Below, one piece after another: positions 36,054-44,492 of a DNA stretch of 64,000 nt (its first letter is position 1; each line of letters begins with the position of its first letter). Source of the DNA: Coriobacteriaceae bacterium (GTDB lineage Bacteria > Actinomycetota > Coriobacteriia > Coriobacteriales > Coriobacteriaceae). Below the pieces are notes generated by a model. That model was given only the letters and a program-made list of their open reading frames with translations, was not told the DNA's origin and did no database searches. The position numbers and the translations under genes were made by a program. Location of the stretch: NCBI GenBank assembly GCA_902363125.1, contig CABIZD010000009.1, forward strand, positions 19,517 to 83,516, given 5' to 3'.

Positions 36054-36067
36054 GTATGAATTGAAAG

Positions 36068-36094
36068 AAGGGTCCCATTCAGGGCCCTTTTTTG
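36068..36094 (+). terminator. Duplicated terminator after the Ser element
   Basis: AAGGGTCCC and GGGCCCTTTTTT, a slightly changed copy of the tRNA-Ser terminator. Confidence 0.75.
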
Positions 36095-36110
36095 ATTAGG
36101 AGAATGTTAA

Positions 36111-36126
36111 CTGGGGATTCGAACCC
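36111..36126 (+). repeat. Vestige of a second Ser element (antisense T-arm only)
   Basis: CTGGGGATTCGAACCC is again a perfect 16-nt reverse complement of the tRNA-Ser T-arm, but no core or tail follows; the minus-strand terminator of the carboxypeptidase gene begins at once. Confidence 0.7.
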
Positions 36127-36157
36127 TCAAAAAATGAGGCGCCCCGTTGGACGCCTC
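36127..36157 (-). terminator. Terminator of the D,D-carboxypeptidase gene
   Basis: On the minus strand GAGGCG (36152-36157) pairs with CGCCTC (36136-36141), followed by ATTTTTTG. Confidence 0.75.
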
Positions 36158-36185
36158 CTTTCAGCGAGTGTATTGTTCTTCGACC

Positions 36186-37526
36186 TTACACCTCGGGTGC
36201 CTTGGCGACGGTCTCGCTTTCTGCTGTGAGTGGGCGGTTGTCGATGCGACGGCCCAAGCGATCGAGCTTCACGAGTAGCCATTCAATGGGATTCGGCCCT
36301 GCGCCTTCCTCGTCGGCAACCAGGTCCATGACGGCGATCTTGGTGCCGTCCTGCTTGAGCGTAACGCTACCCACCTTGTCGCCCACATGCACCGTGCCCG
36401 AAAGATCGTCGTAGCTAACCTTTTCGGTCACCTCGCCGGCAAGGGAAAACACGGTCGCTTGCGCCGTGGGATCGGCGAGTGTGGCGTCGATCGTCTTATC
36501 CGTCCAATCGGTTTGGCCAATGCGCGCCATAAGCGGGTTGCCGTTGGCGGTCTTTTCCTGTGTGTTGGCGATTGCGACCGTCACCTTGTGGCCGTAGTAC
36601 CAGTTGGCAAGGGTGGCGGTATCGGTAAAGCGCTGGTCGGTGGTGGTGGAGTTCAAAACGACGGTGTAGATCTCGTCGCCGTCGCGGTTGTAGGCGCTTG
36701 TGAAGCAGTAGCCCGCGTCGTCGGTGGTGCCGGTCTTGCCGCCAATGTTGCCATCTTGGCCCAGCAAATAGTTATGCGTGTCCATGGAATGCGAATGGTC
36801 GGTGCCGTCGGCGCCCGTGACCTCGATCCAGGAATCCTCGCTCGCTACGACCTCGCGGATCGTATCGTTTTTCATGGCCTCCTGCATCATCAGCGCTACG
36901 TCGTGTGCGGTTGAGTGCATATCGCCAGCCCACTCATCAAAGTCCAGACCATGCGGGTTTTCAAAAAGCGTACCGGTGCAGCCGAGCTTCTTAGCGCGCT
37001 CGTTCATGGCCTTCACAAAGGTTGCCTCGGCGTCTTTGGTCTTAGGCTCGATCTTCTTGCCCACATATTCGGCGAGCACGACGGCGGCGTCGTTGCCCGA
37101 GGGAATCATCAGGCCGCGCAGCGCCTGCTCCACGGTAAGCTCGTCACCTTCGAGCAAGCCGGCGGTCGAATTACCCACGGTGGCTGCGGCGTTGCTCACC
37201 GTGACCTTCTCGTCCATCTTGCAATTCTCGACGGTTAGGATTGCGGTCATGACCTTGGTGATCGAGGCGATTTTAACCTGCTCATCGGCGCCGCGCCCAT
37301 AGTAGACGGTGCCGTCTTTGCCCATGACGAGCGCATTGGTCGCATCGATATCGGGCAGATTTTCGGCCGTGATGCCGCGCGCATCGGCGGTTTTGCCGCA
37401 AACATTGTCGGTCGTGAGTACTTGGGCGCCGGCGACGGTGGGCACGCCAGCGGCAAGGGCGATAGCGCAGACAAAGCCGGCGGCAAGCTGGGCTGAGCGC
37501 TTTGCAAAAGAGGTGAGGGACTTCAC
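36186..37526 (-). CDS. D-alanyl-D-alanine carboxypeptidase (S11 / PBP5 family)
   Basis: A secreted or membrane-tethered peptidoglycan carboxypeptidase that trims the terminal D-Ala. The active-site triad of motifs is present: SITK (SxxK) in KIASITKVMTAIL, SGN in MIPSGNDAAVVLAEY and KTG in GGKTGTTDDAGYC. A C-terminal PBP5-like beta domain follows, but no clear C-terminal helix. I start at GTG 37526 because MKSLTSFAKRSAQLAAGFVCAIALAAGVPTVAGA is then a standard signal peptide. The frame stays open to 37637, and ATG 37595 is an alternative with no ribosome binding site. It is divergent from a VanRS-like pair. Confidence 0.88.
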   Translation of the reverse strand: MKSLTSFAKRSAQLAAGFVCAIALAAGVPTVAGAQVLTTDNVCGKTADARGITAENLPDIDATNALVMGKDGTVYYGRGADEQVKIASITKVMTAILTVENCKMDEKVTVSNAAATVGNSTAGLLEGDELTVEQALRGLMIPSGNDAAVVLAEYVGKKIEPKTKDAEATFVKAMNERAKKLGCTGTLFENPHGLDFDEWAGDMHSTAHDVALMMQEAMKNDTIREVVASEDSWIEVTGADGTDHSHSMDTHNYLLGQDGNIGGKTGTTDDAGYCFTSAYNRDGDEIYTVVLNSTTTDQRFTDTATLANWYYGHKVTVAIANTQEKTANGNPLMARIGQTDWTDKTIDATLADPTAQATVFSLAGEVTEKVSYDDLSGTVHVGDKVGSVTLKQDGTKIAVMDLVADEEGAGPNPIEWLLVKLDRLGRRIDNRPLTAESETVAKAPEV

Positions 37527-37723
37527 AGATTTCGCTTTCGACGGGATGGTCTCTTCTGGAACTAGAGTATATCGTTTGCCGGTGTCGGAGATCATCGCGT
37601 GCGTGCGTGGCCCACATCCGCGCCCGAACGGGCACAAGGGTGCTTAAGGCCGACTTAATCACCCACGCTTGTTGTGTGTGGCATGCGCCCCCTCGGGCAT
37701 AATGGAGCGCGAGAGGAGCACGC

Positions 37724-38419
37724 ATGAACGAGCGCATTTTGGTAGTTGATGACGAAAAGGCCATCGCCGACTTGGTTGGTATCTACCTTACAAAAGAAGG
37801 CTTTGACGTACAGGTCGCCTATAGCGGGGCCGATGCTGCCAAGGCAATCTTGGAGCAGGAGTTCGATCTTGCGCTGCTGGATGTCATGCTGCCCGATATC
37901 GATGGGCTTGAGTTGCTGCGTACGATCCGTTCCAGCCATACCTATCCCGTGATCATGCTGACGGCGCGCGATGCCCAGCAAGACAAGATCGAGGGCCTTT
38001 CGCTTGGCGCGGACGATTACGTGGTTAAGCCGTTCCGCCCGCTGGAGCTCATCGCGCGCGTGCACGCTCAGCTTCGTCGCTACACCAGCTACGGTAGCCG
38101 TGCGCAGGCGGCCGAGTCGCCGACCATTCAGCTCGACGGCTTGGAGATCAACCGCGATGCTCGTTCCGTAACGGTGGACGGTTCACCGGTTCGCCTCACG
38201 CCCATCGAGTATTCCATCTTGCTGTATCTGGTCGAGCATCGCGGCAGCGTGGTGGCCGTGGAGGATCTGTTCCGCGCGGTGTGGAACGAGGATTTTATGC
38301 CCGGCTCCAACAATACGGTGATGGTGCATATTCGCCACCTGCGCGAAAAGATCGGCGATGATGCTCAAAAGCCGCGCTTTATCAAAAACGTCTGGGGCGT
38401 CGGCTACATAATCGAATAA
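37724..38419 (+). CDS. OmpR-family response regulator (VanR-like)
   Basis: Receiver domain with the acidic pair DDE near residue 9, phospho-acceptor Asp in LALLDVMLPDIDG, Thr in MLTARD and Lys in DDYVVKPF. A winged-helix output domain follows (TPIEYSILLYLVEHRGSVV, NNTVMVHIRHLREKIGDDAQKPRFIKNVWGVGYIIE). The overall likeness is to the VanR/WalR branch. AGAGGAG precedes the ATG. The cognate kinase follows after about 20 bp. Target genes are unknown; the divergent carboxypeptidase gene is a natural candidate. Confidence 0.9.
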   Translation: MNERILVVDDEKAIADLVGIYLTKEGFDVQVAYSGADAAKAILEQEFDLALLDVMLPDIDGLELLRTIRSSHTYPVIMLTARDAQQDKIEGLSLGADDYVVKPFRPLELIARVHAQLRRYTSYGSRAQAAESPTIQLDGLEINRDARSVTVDGSPVRLTPIEYSILLYLVEHRGSVVAVEDLFRAVWNEDFMPGSNNTVMVHIRHLREKIGDDAQKPRFIKNVWGVGYIIE

Positions 38420-38444
38420 CGCCTTTGATGGTGGGGAAGTGGAT

Positions 38445-39683
38445 ATGACAAAAGAGGATAGGCAGGCATTCGAGGTGCCCGATCGACTCTTTGAATACGT
38501 GAGGTCGGTCGTCGACAACCGCGCGCTTGCAACGGTGCTGCTCTTTTTGCTGAGCCTGCTGCTGATTGGCATCGATAGCATCGCTGGAATCTTGGCGGTG
38601 CTGCTTGTCGGCTTTTTGCTGATCGATCGATTTGAAATCGTACGCCGCTGCGTGGTGATTGGCGGTGCCGCGTGGGCCATGACGTTGGCGATTGGCGCCA
38701 TGGCACTCGGCGGCATCGAAGGGCCGGTGCTGTTCGATGCCGGCTTTGTATTCAACATGCTTGGCTTTGTGCTGGCGCTTGCCGTGTGCGTGCTGTTCTT
38801 TTGCGGCCGCGCCCTGTACTACCAGGGCTATGAGCAGGGCGAGCAGCATGCCGATTGTGTGCTGGCCGCTCGTATTCAAGATCGCCTGATCGATCACCCC
38901 GACACCTGGGACAACATCGACGGCGACTTCCTGGAGGTCGAGGGCGCACTCAACCGTGTGCGCGATCGCGAGCGCAAGGTGCAGCAGGCCTTGCGTGACG
39001 AGTCTCATCGCAAGGACGATCTGGTCACGTACTTGGCACATGACCTACGCACCCCGCTTGCCAGTGTGGTGGGCTATCTTTCGCTGCTTCAAGAGGCTCC
39101 TGAGCTGCCGGTTGAGCAACGTGCGCACTTTACGGGCGTGGCGCTCGACAAAGCGCACCGGCTCGATGCGCTCATCGAAGAGTTCTTCGATATCACGCGC
39201 TTTGACTTCCACGATATCGTGCTCACGCGCGGCTATGTTGATCTGGGGTTGCTGCTGGCTCAGGTGGCTGACGAGTTCTATCCCATCCTCAACGAGCAGC
39301 ATAAGGAAGCCCAGGTTGATATTCGCGAGGACCTGACGGTGCTCGTAGATGGCGATAAGATGGCCCGCGTGTTCAACAACATCATGAAAAACGCCGTCGC
39401 CTATAGCTATGAGGGCTCGACTATCACGATTGAGGCCAGGCGCCAAGACGATGGCGGCGTGCGCGTGCGCTTTATCAATCAGGGCGATCCTATCCCTGCG
39501 GCTAAGCTCAAGGTGATCTTTGAGAAGTTCTATCGCCTGGATGCGGCGCGTGCGACCAATCGCGGTGGTGCCGGTTTGGGCCTTGCTATTGCCAAGGAGA
39601 TCATCGCGGCACACGGCGGTACCGTTGCATGTGAATCGACGCCCGAACACACGATATTCACCATCGAGCTGCCCGCCGCATAG
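38445..39683 (+). CDS. Sensor histidine kinase (VanS-like)
   Basis: Several N-terminal membrane helices (residues about 28-55, 65-90 and 100-120) with very short loops and no extracellular sensor domain. This suggests intramembrane sensing. Then come a HAMP-like linker, the HisKA motif LVTYLAHDLRTPLASVVGYL, and an ATPase domain with the N box (VFNNIMKNAVAYS), the G1-like NQGDPIPAAKL, the F box FEKFYRLD and GGAGLGLAIAKEI. ATG 38445 has GGGGA upstream; GTG 38439 is also in frame. Confidence 0.9.
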   Translation: MTKEDRQAFEVPDRLFEYVRSVVDNRALATVLLFLLSLLLIGIDSIAGILAVLLVGFLLIDRFEIVRRCVVIGGAAWAMTLAIGAMALGGIEGPVLFDAGFVFNMLGFVLALAVCVLFFCGRALYYQGYEQGEQHADCVLAARIQDRLIDHPDTWDNIDGDFLEVEGALNRVRDRERKVQQALRDESHRKDDLVTYLAHDLRTPLASVVGYLSLLQEAPELPVEQRAHFTGVALDKAHRLDALIEEFFDITRFDFHDIVLTRGYVDLGLLLAQVADEFYPILNEQHKEAQVDIREDLTVLVDGDKMARVFNNIMKNAVAYSYEGSTITIEARRQDDGGVRVRFINQGDPIPAAKLKVIFEKFYRLDAARATNRGGAGLGLAIAKEIIAAHGGTVACESTPEHTIFTIELPAA

Positions 39684-39786
39684 CCAGCGTGCCCTTACAA
39701 ACACTTGACAATGTGCTCACGTGCGTATGAGCCGCGATTCCTACTATCGATACTGCTGAATTGATATCGATATGGAGGTATGCGGT

Positions 39787-40662
39787 ATGACGGCTGCTGC
39801 GGCTGTGGAGCCCACGGAGCTTGAAGAACTCATGGAAGCGCAGGCCGAGGCCGCGCATGAGCGCGAGGTTGGGGACGCGACTCGCCCCACGGCAGAGGAT
39901 CTTGCCGCCTCGCCGACGCGCATCGATGTCGAGGGCCTCGACCTGTTCTATGGCGACCACCATGCGCTCAAGGACGTGAATATCAAGATCCGCGACAAGC
40001 AGATCACCTCGTTCATCGGGCCTTCGGGCTGCGGAAAGTCCACGTTGCTGCGCTGCTTTAACCGCATGAACGACGGTATCAAGGATTGCCGCATCGAGGG
40101 CAAGATTGCGCTCGATGGTCAAGATATCCTGGGCGATTACGACATCTGCCGTTTGCGCCAGCGCGTGGGCATGGTGTTCCAGCGCCCCAACCCGTTTCCC
40201 ATGAGCATCTACGACAACGTCGCCTACGGTCCGCGCGGTATGGGTGTGCGCGATCGCGTCATGCTCGATGAGCTGGTCGAGGACTCCCTTCGTCGCGCTG
40301 CGCTATGGGATGAGGTCAAGGACAAGCTCAAAGAGTCGGGTCTGGGTCTTTCGGGTGGACAGCAGCAGCGCCTGTGCATCGCCCGCGCACTTGCCGTACA
40401 GCCCGACATTCTGCTGATGGACGAGCCGACCTCGGCACTCGACCCTGTGTCGACGTTGGTGGTGGAGCAGCTGGCCTGCGAGCTCAAGGAGACCTGCACG
40501 CTGGTGGTCGTGACGCACAACATGCAGCAGGCCGCGCGTATTTCCGATTCGGTTGCGTTCTTTTTGCTGGGTGAGCTGGTGGAGCACGCGCCCACCGCGC
40601 AACTCTTCAAGAATCCGACCGATCCGCGCACCGCGGATTATTTGACGGGGCGTTTTGGCTGA
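39787..40662 (+). CDS. pstB: Phosphate ABC transporter ATP-binding protein PstB
   Basis: It powers high-affinity phosphate uptake. Walker [20 protein letters not shown] is the PstB-specific form. Also present are [53 protein letters not shown] and [14 protein letters not shown]. About 45 acidic residues precede the ABC domain, longer than usual. The genes pstS, pstC and pstA are not adjacent: the upstream neighbour is a sensor kinase and downstream is a PhoPR-like pair. A GGAGG upstream supports ATG 39787. Confidence 0.92.
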   Translation: MTAAAAVEPTELEELMEAQAEAAHEREVGDATRPTAEDLAASPTRIDVEGLDLFYGDHHALKDVNIKIRDKQITSFIGPSGCGKSTLLRCFNRMNDGIKDCRIEGKIALDGQDILGDYDICRLRQRVGMVFQRPNPFPMSIYDNVAYGPRGMGVRDRVMLDELVEDSLRRAALWDEVKDKLKESGLGLSGGQQQRLCIARALAVQPDILLMDEPTSALDPVSTLVVEQLACELKETCTLVVVTHNMQQAARISDSVAFFLLGELVEHAPTAQLFKNPTDPRTADYLTGRFG

Positions 40663-40726
40663 CGCTGTCTTTTACAGGTGCCTTTAGGGTTAAGATGCGG
40701 TCATATCGGCCGCAAAGGGGTTCAAC

Positions 40727-41455
40727 ATGATCTATTACGTCGAGGACGATGACAACATCAGGGATTTGACAGTCTACGCGCTGCGCAAGCAGGGAATCGA
40801 GGCCGAGGGCTTTTCGTGCGATGGCGAGTTTAAAGCTGCCGTGGCGCGACGGGTGCCCGATGCTGTGCTGCTCGATATCATGCTGCCCGACACCGATGGC
40901 TTGGCGATTATGCGTCGTCTGCGTGCCGATCGCCTGACGGCGACGGTGCCCATCATGATGCTTACCGCCAAGGACACCGAGCTCGACAAGGTGATGGCGC
41001 TCGATGGCGGTGCCGACGATTACCTGACTAAGCCGTTTTCGCTCATGGAGCTTGCGAGCCGCTGCCGCGCACTGCTGCGTCGCGGCGGCATGGTCAAGCA
41101 GGCGAGCGATGTGCTCAGCGTGGGCGACATCGTGCTCTCGCCCAGCCATCGCGAGGTGACCGTTGCCGGCGAGCCGCTTAAGCTCACCCTGCGCGAGTTC
41201 GACCTGCTCGAGTACCTCATGCGCAAGCCCGGCGTGGTCTTTACCCGCGAGTCGTTGCTGCAGAGCGTGTGGGGCTGGGACTTCGACGGCGGTTCGCGCA
41301 CCGTTGACGTGCACGTGCAGACGCTTCGCCAAAAACTGGGCGAGCATGCCAGCGCCATCGAGACCGTGCGCGGCGTGGGTTATCGCCTGGCCGAGCCTTC
41401 TGCCGGTGATGGTGCCGAAGGCGACGACACCGCGGCCACCGCATCGGAGGAGTAA
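40727..41455 (+). CDS. OmpR-family response regulator (PhoB/PhoP-like)
   Basis: Receiver domain with EDDDNIRD, phospho-acceptor Asp in VLLDIMLPDTDG, Thr in MLTAKD and Lys in DDYLTKPF. The winged helix has LTLREFDLLEYLMRKPGVVFTRESLLQSVWGW and RTVDVHVQTLRQKLGEHASAIETVRGVGYRL. An acidic tail of about 20 residues ends the protein. It lies between pstB and its kinase, which suggests phosphate control, by context only. Confidence 0.9.
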   Translation: MIYYVEDDDNIRDLTVYALRKQGIEAEGFSCDGEFKAAVARRVPDAVLLDIMLPDTDGLAIMRRLRADRLTATVPIMMLTAKDTELDKVMALDGGADDYLTKPFSLMELASRCRALLRRGGMVKQASDVLSVGDIVLSPSHREVTVAGEPLKLTLREFDLLEYLMRKPGVVFTRESLLQSVWGWDFDGGSRTVDVHVQTLRQKLGEHASAIETVRGVGYRLAEPSAGDGAEGDDTAATASEE

Positions 41456-41458
41456 CCC

Positions 41459-42883
41459 GTGGTCTTCGCCCCCCAGGGAAAACATACGCTGTCGCACCGT
41501 GTTTTTGTGACGATCTTTGTCTGCGCCATGGCGGTTATCGTGGCGTTTACGGTGCTGGGTGCGTTCTTTGTGCAAAACACTTTGGCGGATGCCACGAGTG
41601 CCAATCTGGCGCAGGAAACCGAGCTCATTGCTGCCGCCCTCGACGAGCAGCAGGAGCCCATTCCGTTCTTGCGAAGCCTCGATCGCGAGGATCTTCGTAT
41701 CACGCTGATCAATAAGGACGGATCTGTTGCCTACGACAACGAGGCGTCGCCTTCCACACTGCCCAACCATGGCGATCGCCCCGAGGTCATCGAGGCCTTT
41801 GAGAGTGGTTCGGGTTCCGCGGAGCGCGCAAGCTCTACACTCGACGAGATTATGCTGTATCGCGCCGTCACCCTTGATAACGGCCAGGTCGTCCGCTTGG
41901 CGCAGGCCCAGCCTGGTGTTGCGGCGATTTTGCTGTCGATGCTGGCGCCGATGCTGCTTATCGCAGCAGCGGGTGCGGTACTCTCGTTTTTTATGGCGCG
42001 CCGTGAGTCCCGTGCCATCATCGCGCCGTTGCAAGAGGTGGATTTGGATCACCCACGCCGTAGCTATGAGCACGCCTATGCCGAGATGGTCCCCATGCTT
42101 GAGCGTATCGAGTCGCAGCGCCAGGAACTCAAGCGCCAAATGGCGGTGCTAGCGGACAACGACCGTATGCGCCGTGAGTTCACGGCGAATATCACTCATG
42201 AGCTCAAGACGCCGCTTACGGCGATTTCGGGCTATGCCGAGCTCATCGCAAACGGCATGGTCGAGGGCGAGGACGACCTGCGCAACTTTGGTGGTCGCAT
42301 CTATCGCGAGGCGGGCCGCTTGGCAGCGCTTGTCAACGACATCCTTACGCTGTCTAACTTGGACGAGGCCGAACGTGCAACTGAAGGCGAGGCGGTGCCC
42401 ATTGGGTCCACGGAACCTATTGAGCTCTCGCGTGCGATCTACGCGGTTGAGCAGCGTCTTGAACAGGTCGCCCGTCAAGCGAATGTGACGATAAGTCATG
42501 AGACCAAGCCTGTGGTCATCGAAGGCGTGTCGCGCTTGATCGACGAGCTCATCTATAATCTGGCAAGCAACGCCATCCGCTACAATCGACCCGGCGGTAC
42601 GGTTACGTTGCAGTGCGGCACCAACGACGAAGGCCATCCGTTTCTCGCTGTCGCCGACACGGGAATCGGTATCGCGCCTGAAGAACAGGGCAAGGTATTT
42701 GAGCGGTTCTATCGCGTGGACAAGAGTAGGTCCAAGGCACGCGGCGGAACCGGCCTGGGGCTTGCCATTGTCAAGCATGCGGCCCTGTATCATCACGCCA
42801 CGCTCGATCTGTCGAGCGAGTTGGGCGTGGGAACCACCATTACGGTGACGTTTCCCATACAGCAGGACGAGCCATTCGCATAG
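41459..42883 (+). CDS. Sensor histidine kinase (PhoR-like)
   Basis: Helix 1 (residues about 14-38), an extracellular domain of about 110 residues, helix 2 (residues about 160-182), then a linker and HisKA with RREFTANITHELKTPLTAISGYAELI. The ATPase domain has ELIYNLASNAIRYNRPGG, VADTGIGIAPEEQGKVFERFYRVDKSRS and GGTGLGLAIVKHA. The FTANITHELKTPL form is typical of PhoR/WalK kinases. GTG 41459 has GGAGGAG 8 bases upstream and lies 3 bp after the regulator's stop. Confidence 0.9.
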   Translation: MVFAPQGKHTLSHRVFVTIFVCAMAVIVAFTVLGAFFVQNTLADATSANLAQETELIAAALDEQQEPIPFLRSLDREDLRITLINKDGSVAYDNEASPSTLPNHGDRPEVIEAFESGSGSAERASSTLDEIMLYRAVTLDNGQVVRLAQAQPGVAAILLSMLAPMLLIAAAGAVLSFFMARRESRAIIAPLQEVDLDHPRRSYEHAYAEMVPMLERIESQRQELKRQMAVLADNDRMRREFTANITHELKTPLTAISGYAELIANGMVEGEDDLRNFGGRIYREAGRLAALVNDILTLSNLDEAERATEGEAVPIGSTEPIELSRAIYAVEQRLEQVARQANVTISHETKPVVIEGVSRLIDELIYNLASNAIRYNRPGGTVTLQCGTNDEGHPFLAVADTGIGIAPEEQGKVFERFYRVDKSRSKARGGTGLGLAIVKHAALYHHATLDLSSELGVGTTITVTFPIQQDEPFA

Positions 42884-42908
42884 CGATACAACATAGATAT
42901 TGATGTAG

Positions 42909-42941
42909 ACGCCGCATTTGACTTTCGGGTGCGGCGTTGTT
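42909..42941 (+). terminator. Terminator after the phoR-like gene
   Basis: ACGCCGCA (42909-42916) pairs with TGCGGCGT (42930-42937), then TGTTG; a weak T-run. Confidence 0.6.
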
Positions 42942-43078
42942 GCGCAATTTTACGGAGACTGCCGTCATTTTTACAGGAGGGCCTGTTTCTTATGTATAGA
43001 GTTTGGTCTCGGTAAAAAGATGCGATAACATACGGACAGTTTTGTCAATCCGAACTGGGGAAATGAAAGGCAAGCTGC

Positions 43079-43735
43079 ATGACCCTTCTCGAACTGTTCC
43101 AGCTGCTGAAGAAGCACCTCAAGCTGGTCATCACCCTTCCGGTGGTCTGCGCGATCGCCATGGGCATCGTGTCCTTCGTTGCGATGGACAACACCTATAC
43201 CGCGACGACGAGCATGTACATTCTCGCCAAGACCGACGATAGCGGTCAGATGAGCTACAACGATCTCTCGGCGAGCCAGATGCTTTCCAACGATATCGCC
43301 ACGCTGCTGGATAGCGATAGCGTTAAGAGCGGCGCCGCCAAAGAACTGGGCCTCACCGATCTGGATGACTACAAGGTGTCTGTTTCCTCCGAGACCACCA
43401 CGCGTGTCATTACGCTTTCGGTTACCGGCACCGATGCCAAGGAGACGGCTGAGGTCGCAAAGGCCATTGCCAGCTCGGTGAGTACGGTCGCTCAGAACGT
43501 CGGTGCTGCCCAGAGCATCAACGTTATCGACGAGGCTAAGACCCCCGAAGCCCCCAGCGGCCCCAAGCGCACGCTGTATATTGCCGTCGCGTTCCTCGCC
43601 GGTATCTTTATCGCAGTTGCCTATGTCGTTTTGGCAGACATGCTCAATACCCGCATCCGCGGTGCCGAAGAGGCAGAAGAGCTCCTGGGTATTCCCGTTG
43701 TTGGCCGAATTCCGGCTATGAAAGGTGGTAAATAG
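43079..43735 (+). CDS. Capsule chain-length/BY-kinase activator protein (Wzz/CpsC/YveK family)
   Basis: Two membrane helices (residues about 18-38 and 165-188) flank an extracellular helical region, the Wzz/CpsC layout. The first helix is preceded by LLELFQLLKKHLKLVITLPVV. The short C-terminal tail IRGAEEAEELLGIPVVGRIPAMKGG lies in the cytoplasm and, in this family, activates the tyrosine kinase encoded next. A GAAAGGC site precedes ATG 43079. Confidence 0.85.
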   Translation: MTLLELFQLLKKHLKLVITLPVVCAIAMGIVSFVAMDNTYTATTSMYILAKTDDSGQMSYNDLSASQMLSNDIATLLDSDSVKSGAAKELGLTDLDDYKVSVSSETTTRVITLSVTGTDAKETAEVAKAIASSVSTVAQNVGAAQSINVIDEAKTPEAPSGPKRTLYIAVAFLAGIFIAVAYVVLADMLNTRIRGAEEAEELLGIPVVGRIPAMKGGK

Positions 43736-43737
43736 GC

Positions 43738-44475
43738 ATGGCTAAGGCAAAGAACACCGATAAGCTCGTTGTGCAGAATGCCGCCAAGACCCTTCTGGCC
43801 AACATCCGCTTTGCGAGCGTGGACGACCCCATTCGCACCATCACCGTTACCTCCTCGATTCCCAACGAGGGCAAGTCTACGGTTTCCATTAATCTTGCTC
43901 AGGCAATCGCCACGAGCGGCAAGTCCGTGCTCCTGGTTGAGGCCGATATGCGCCGCAGGTCCCTTTCCGATATGCTTGGCGTTCGTTCGCGCGGCGGACT
44001 CTATGCGGTCCTTTCCGAGCAGATTTCCATTGACCAGGCAATTGTCGAGACGGGTCAGAAGAACTTCTACTTCCTCGATGCCGAGCCGCACATTCCCAAT
44101 CCTGCCGACATCATCGTCTCTCACCGCTTTGCCAAGCTGGTAAAGGCACTGTCCGCCAAGTTCCAGTACGTCATCTTCGATGCTCCTCCGGTCGGCACCT
44201 TCATCGATGCTGCCGAGATTGCTAGCCTGACCGACGGCACGCTGTTCGTGGTGCGCGAGGACTTTACCAAGCGCGAAGAGGCGCTCAACGCCATCGGTCA
44301 GCTTAAGAAGTCCGAGAAGGTCAAGCTCATCGGTACCGTTATGAACTACTGCGAGACCGAGACCAGCGAGTACTACTATTCTTACTACACCAAGGACGGT
44401 AAGAAGGTTAAGAAGGGCTCCGACGATCAGGGCACTTCCAAAAAGGGCATCTTCACCAACCGAGCAAACGTTTAG
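43738..44475 (+). CDS. Bacterial tyrosine kinase (CpsD/CapB family)
   Basis: A cytosolic BY-kinase with Walker A SSIPNEGKSTVSINLA, the Walker A' block LLVEADMRRRSLSDML and Walker B YVIFDAPPVGTFIDA. The tyrosine-rich C-terminus, SEYYYSYYTKDGKKV, holds the autophosphorylation sites. It should work with the adjacent CpsC-like protein (2 bp spacing) and be dephosphorylated by the PHP phosphatase encoded next. It controls polysaccharide synthesis or export. Confidence 0.9.
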   Translation: MAKAKNTDKLVVQNAAKTLLANIRFASVDDPIRTITVTSSIPNEGKSTVSINLAQAIATSGKSVLLVEADMRRRSLSDMLGVRSRGGLYAVLSEQISIDQAIVETGQKNFYFLDAEPHIPNPADIIVSHRFAKLVKALSAKFQYVIFDAPPVGTFIDAAEIASLTDGTLFVVREDFTKREEALNAIGQLKKSEKVKLIGTVMNYCETETSEYYYSYYTKDGKKVKKGSDDQGTSKKGIFTNRANV

Positions 44476-44492
44476 TTGATTGAGGCCGACCT

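Noticed and set aside
37527-37637. N-terminal extension of the D,D-carboxypeptidase to ATG 37637
   Set aside because: It adds about 37 residues before a clear signal peptide, without a ribosome binding site, and overlaps the probable promoter (TATACT on the minus strand near 37569).
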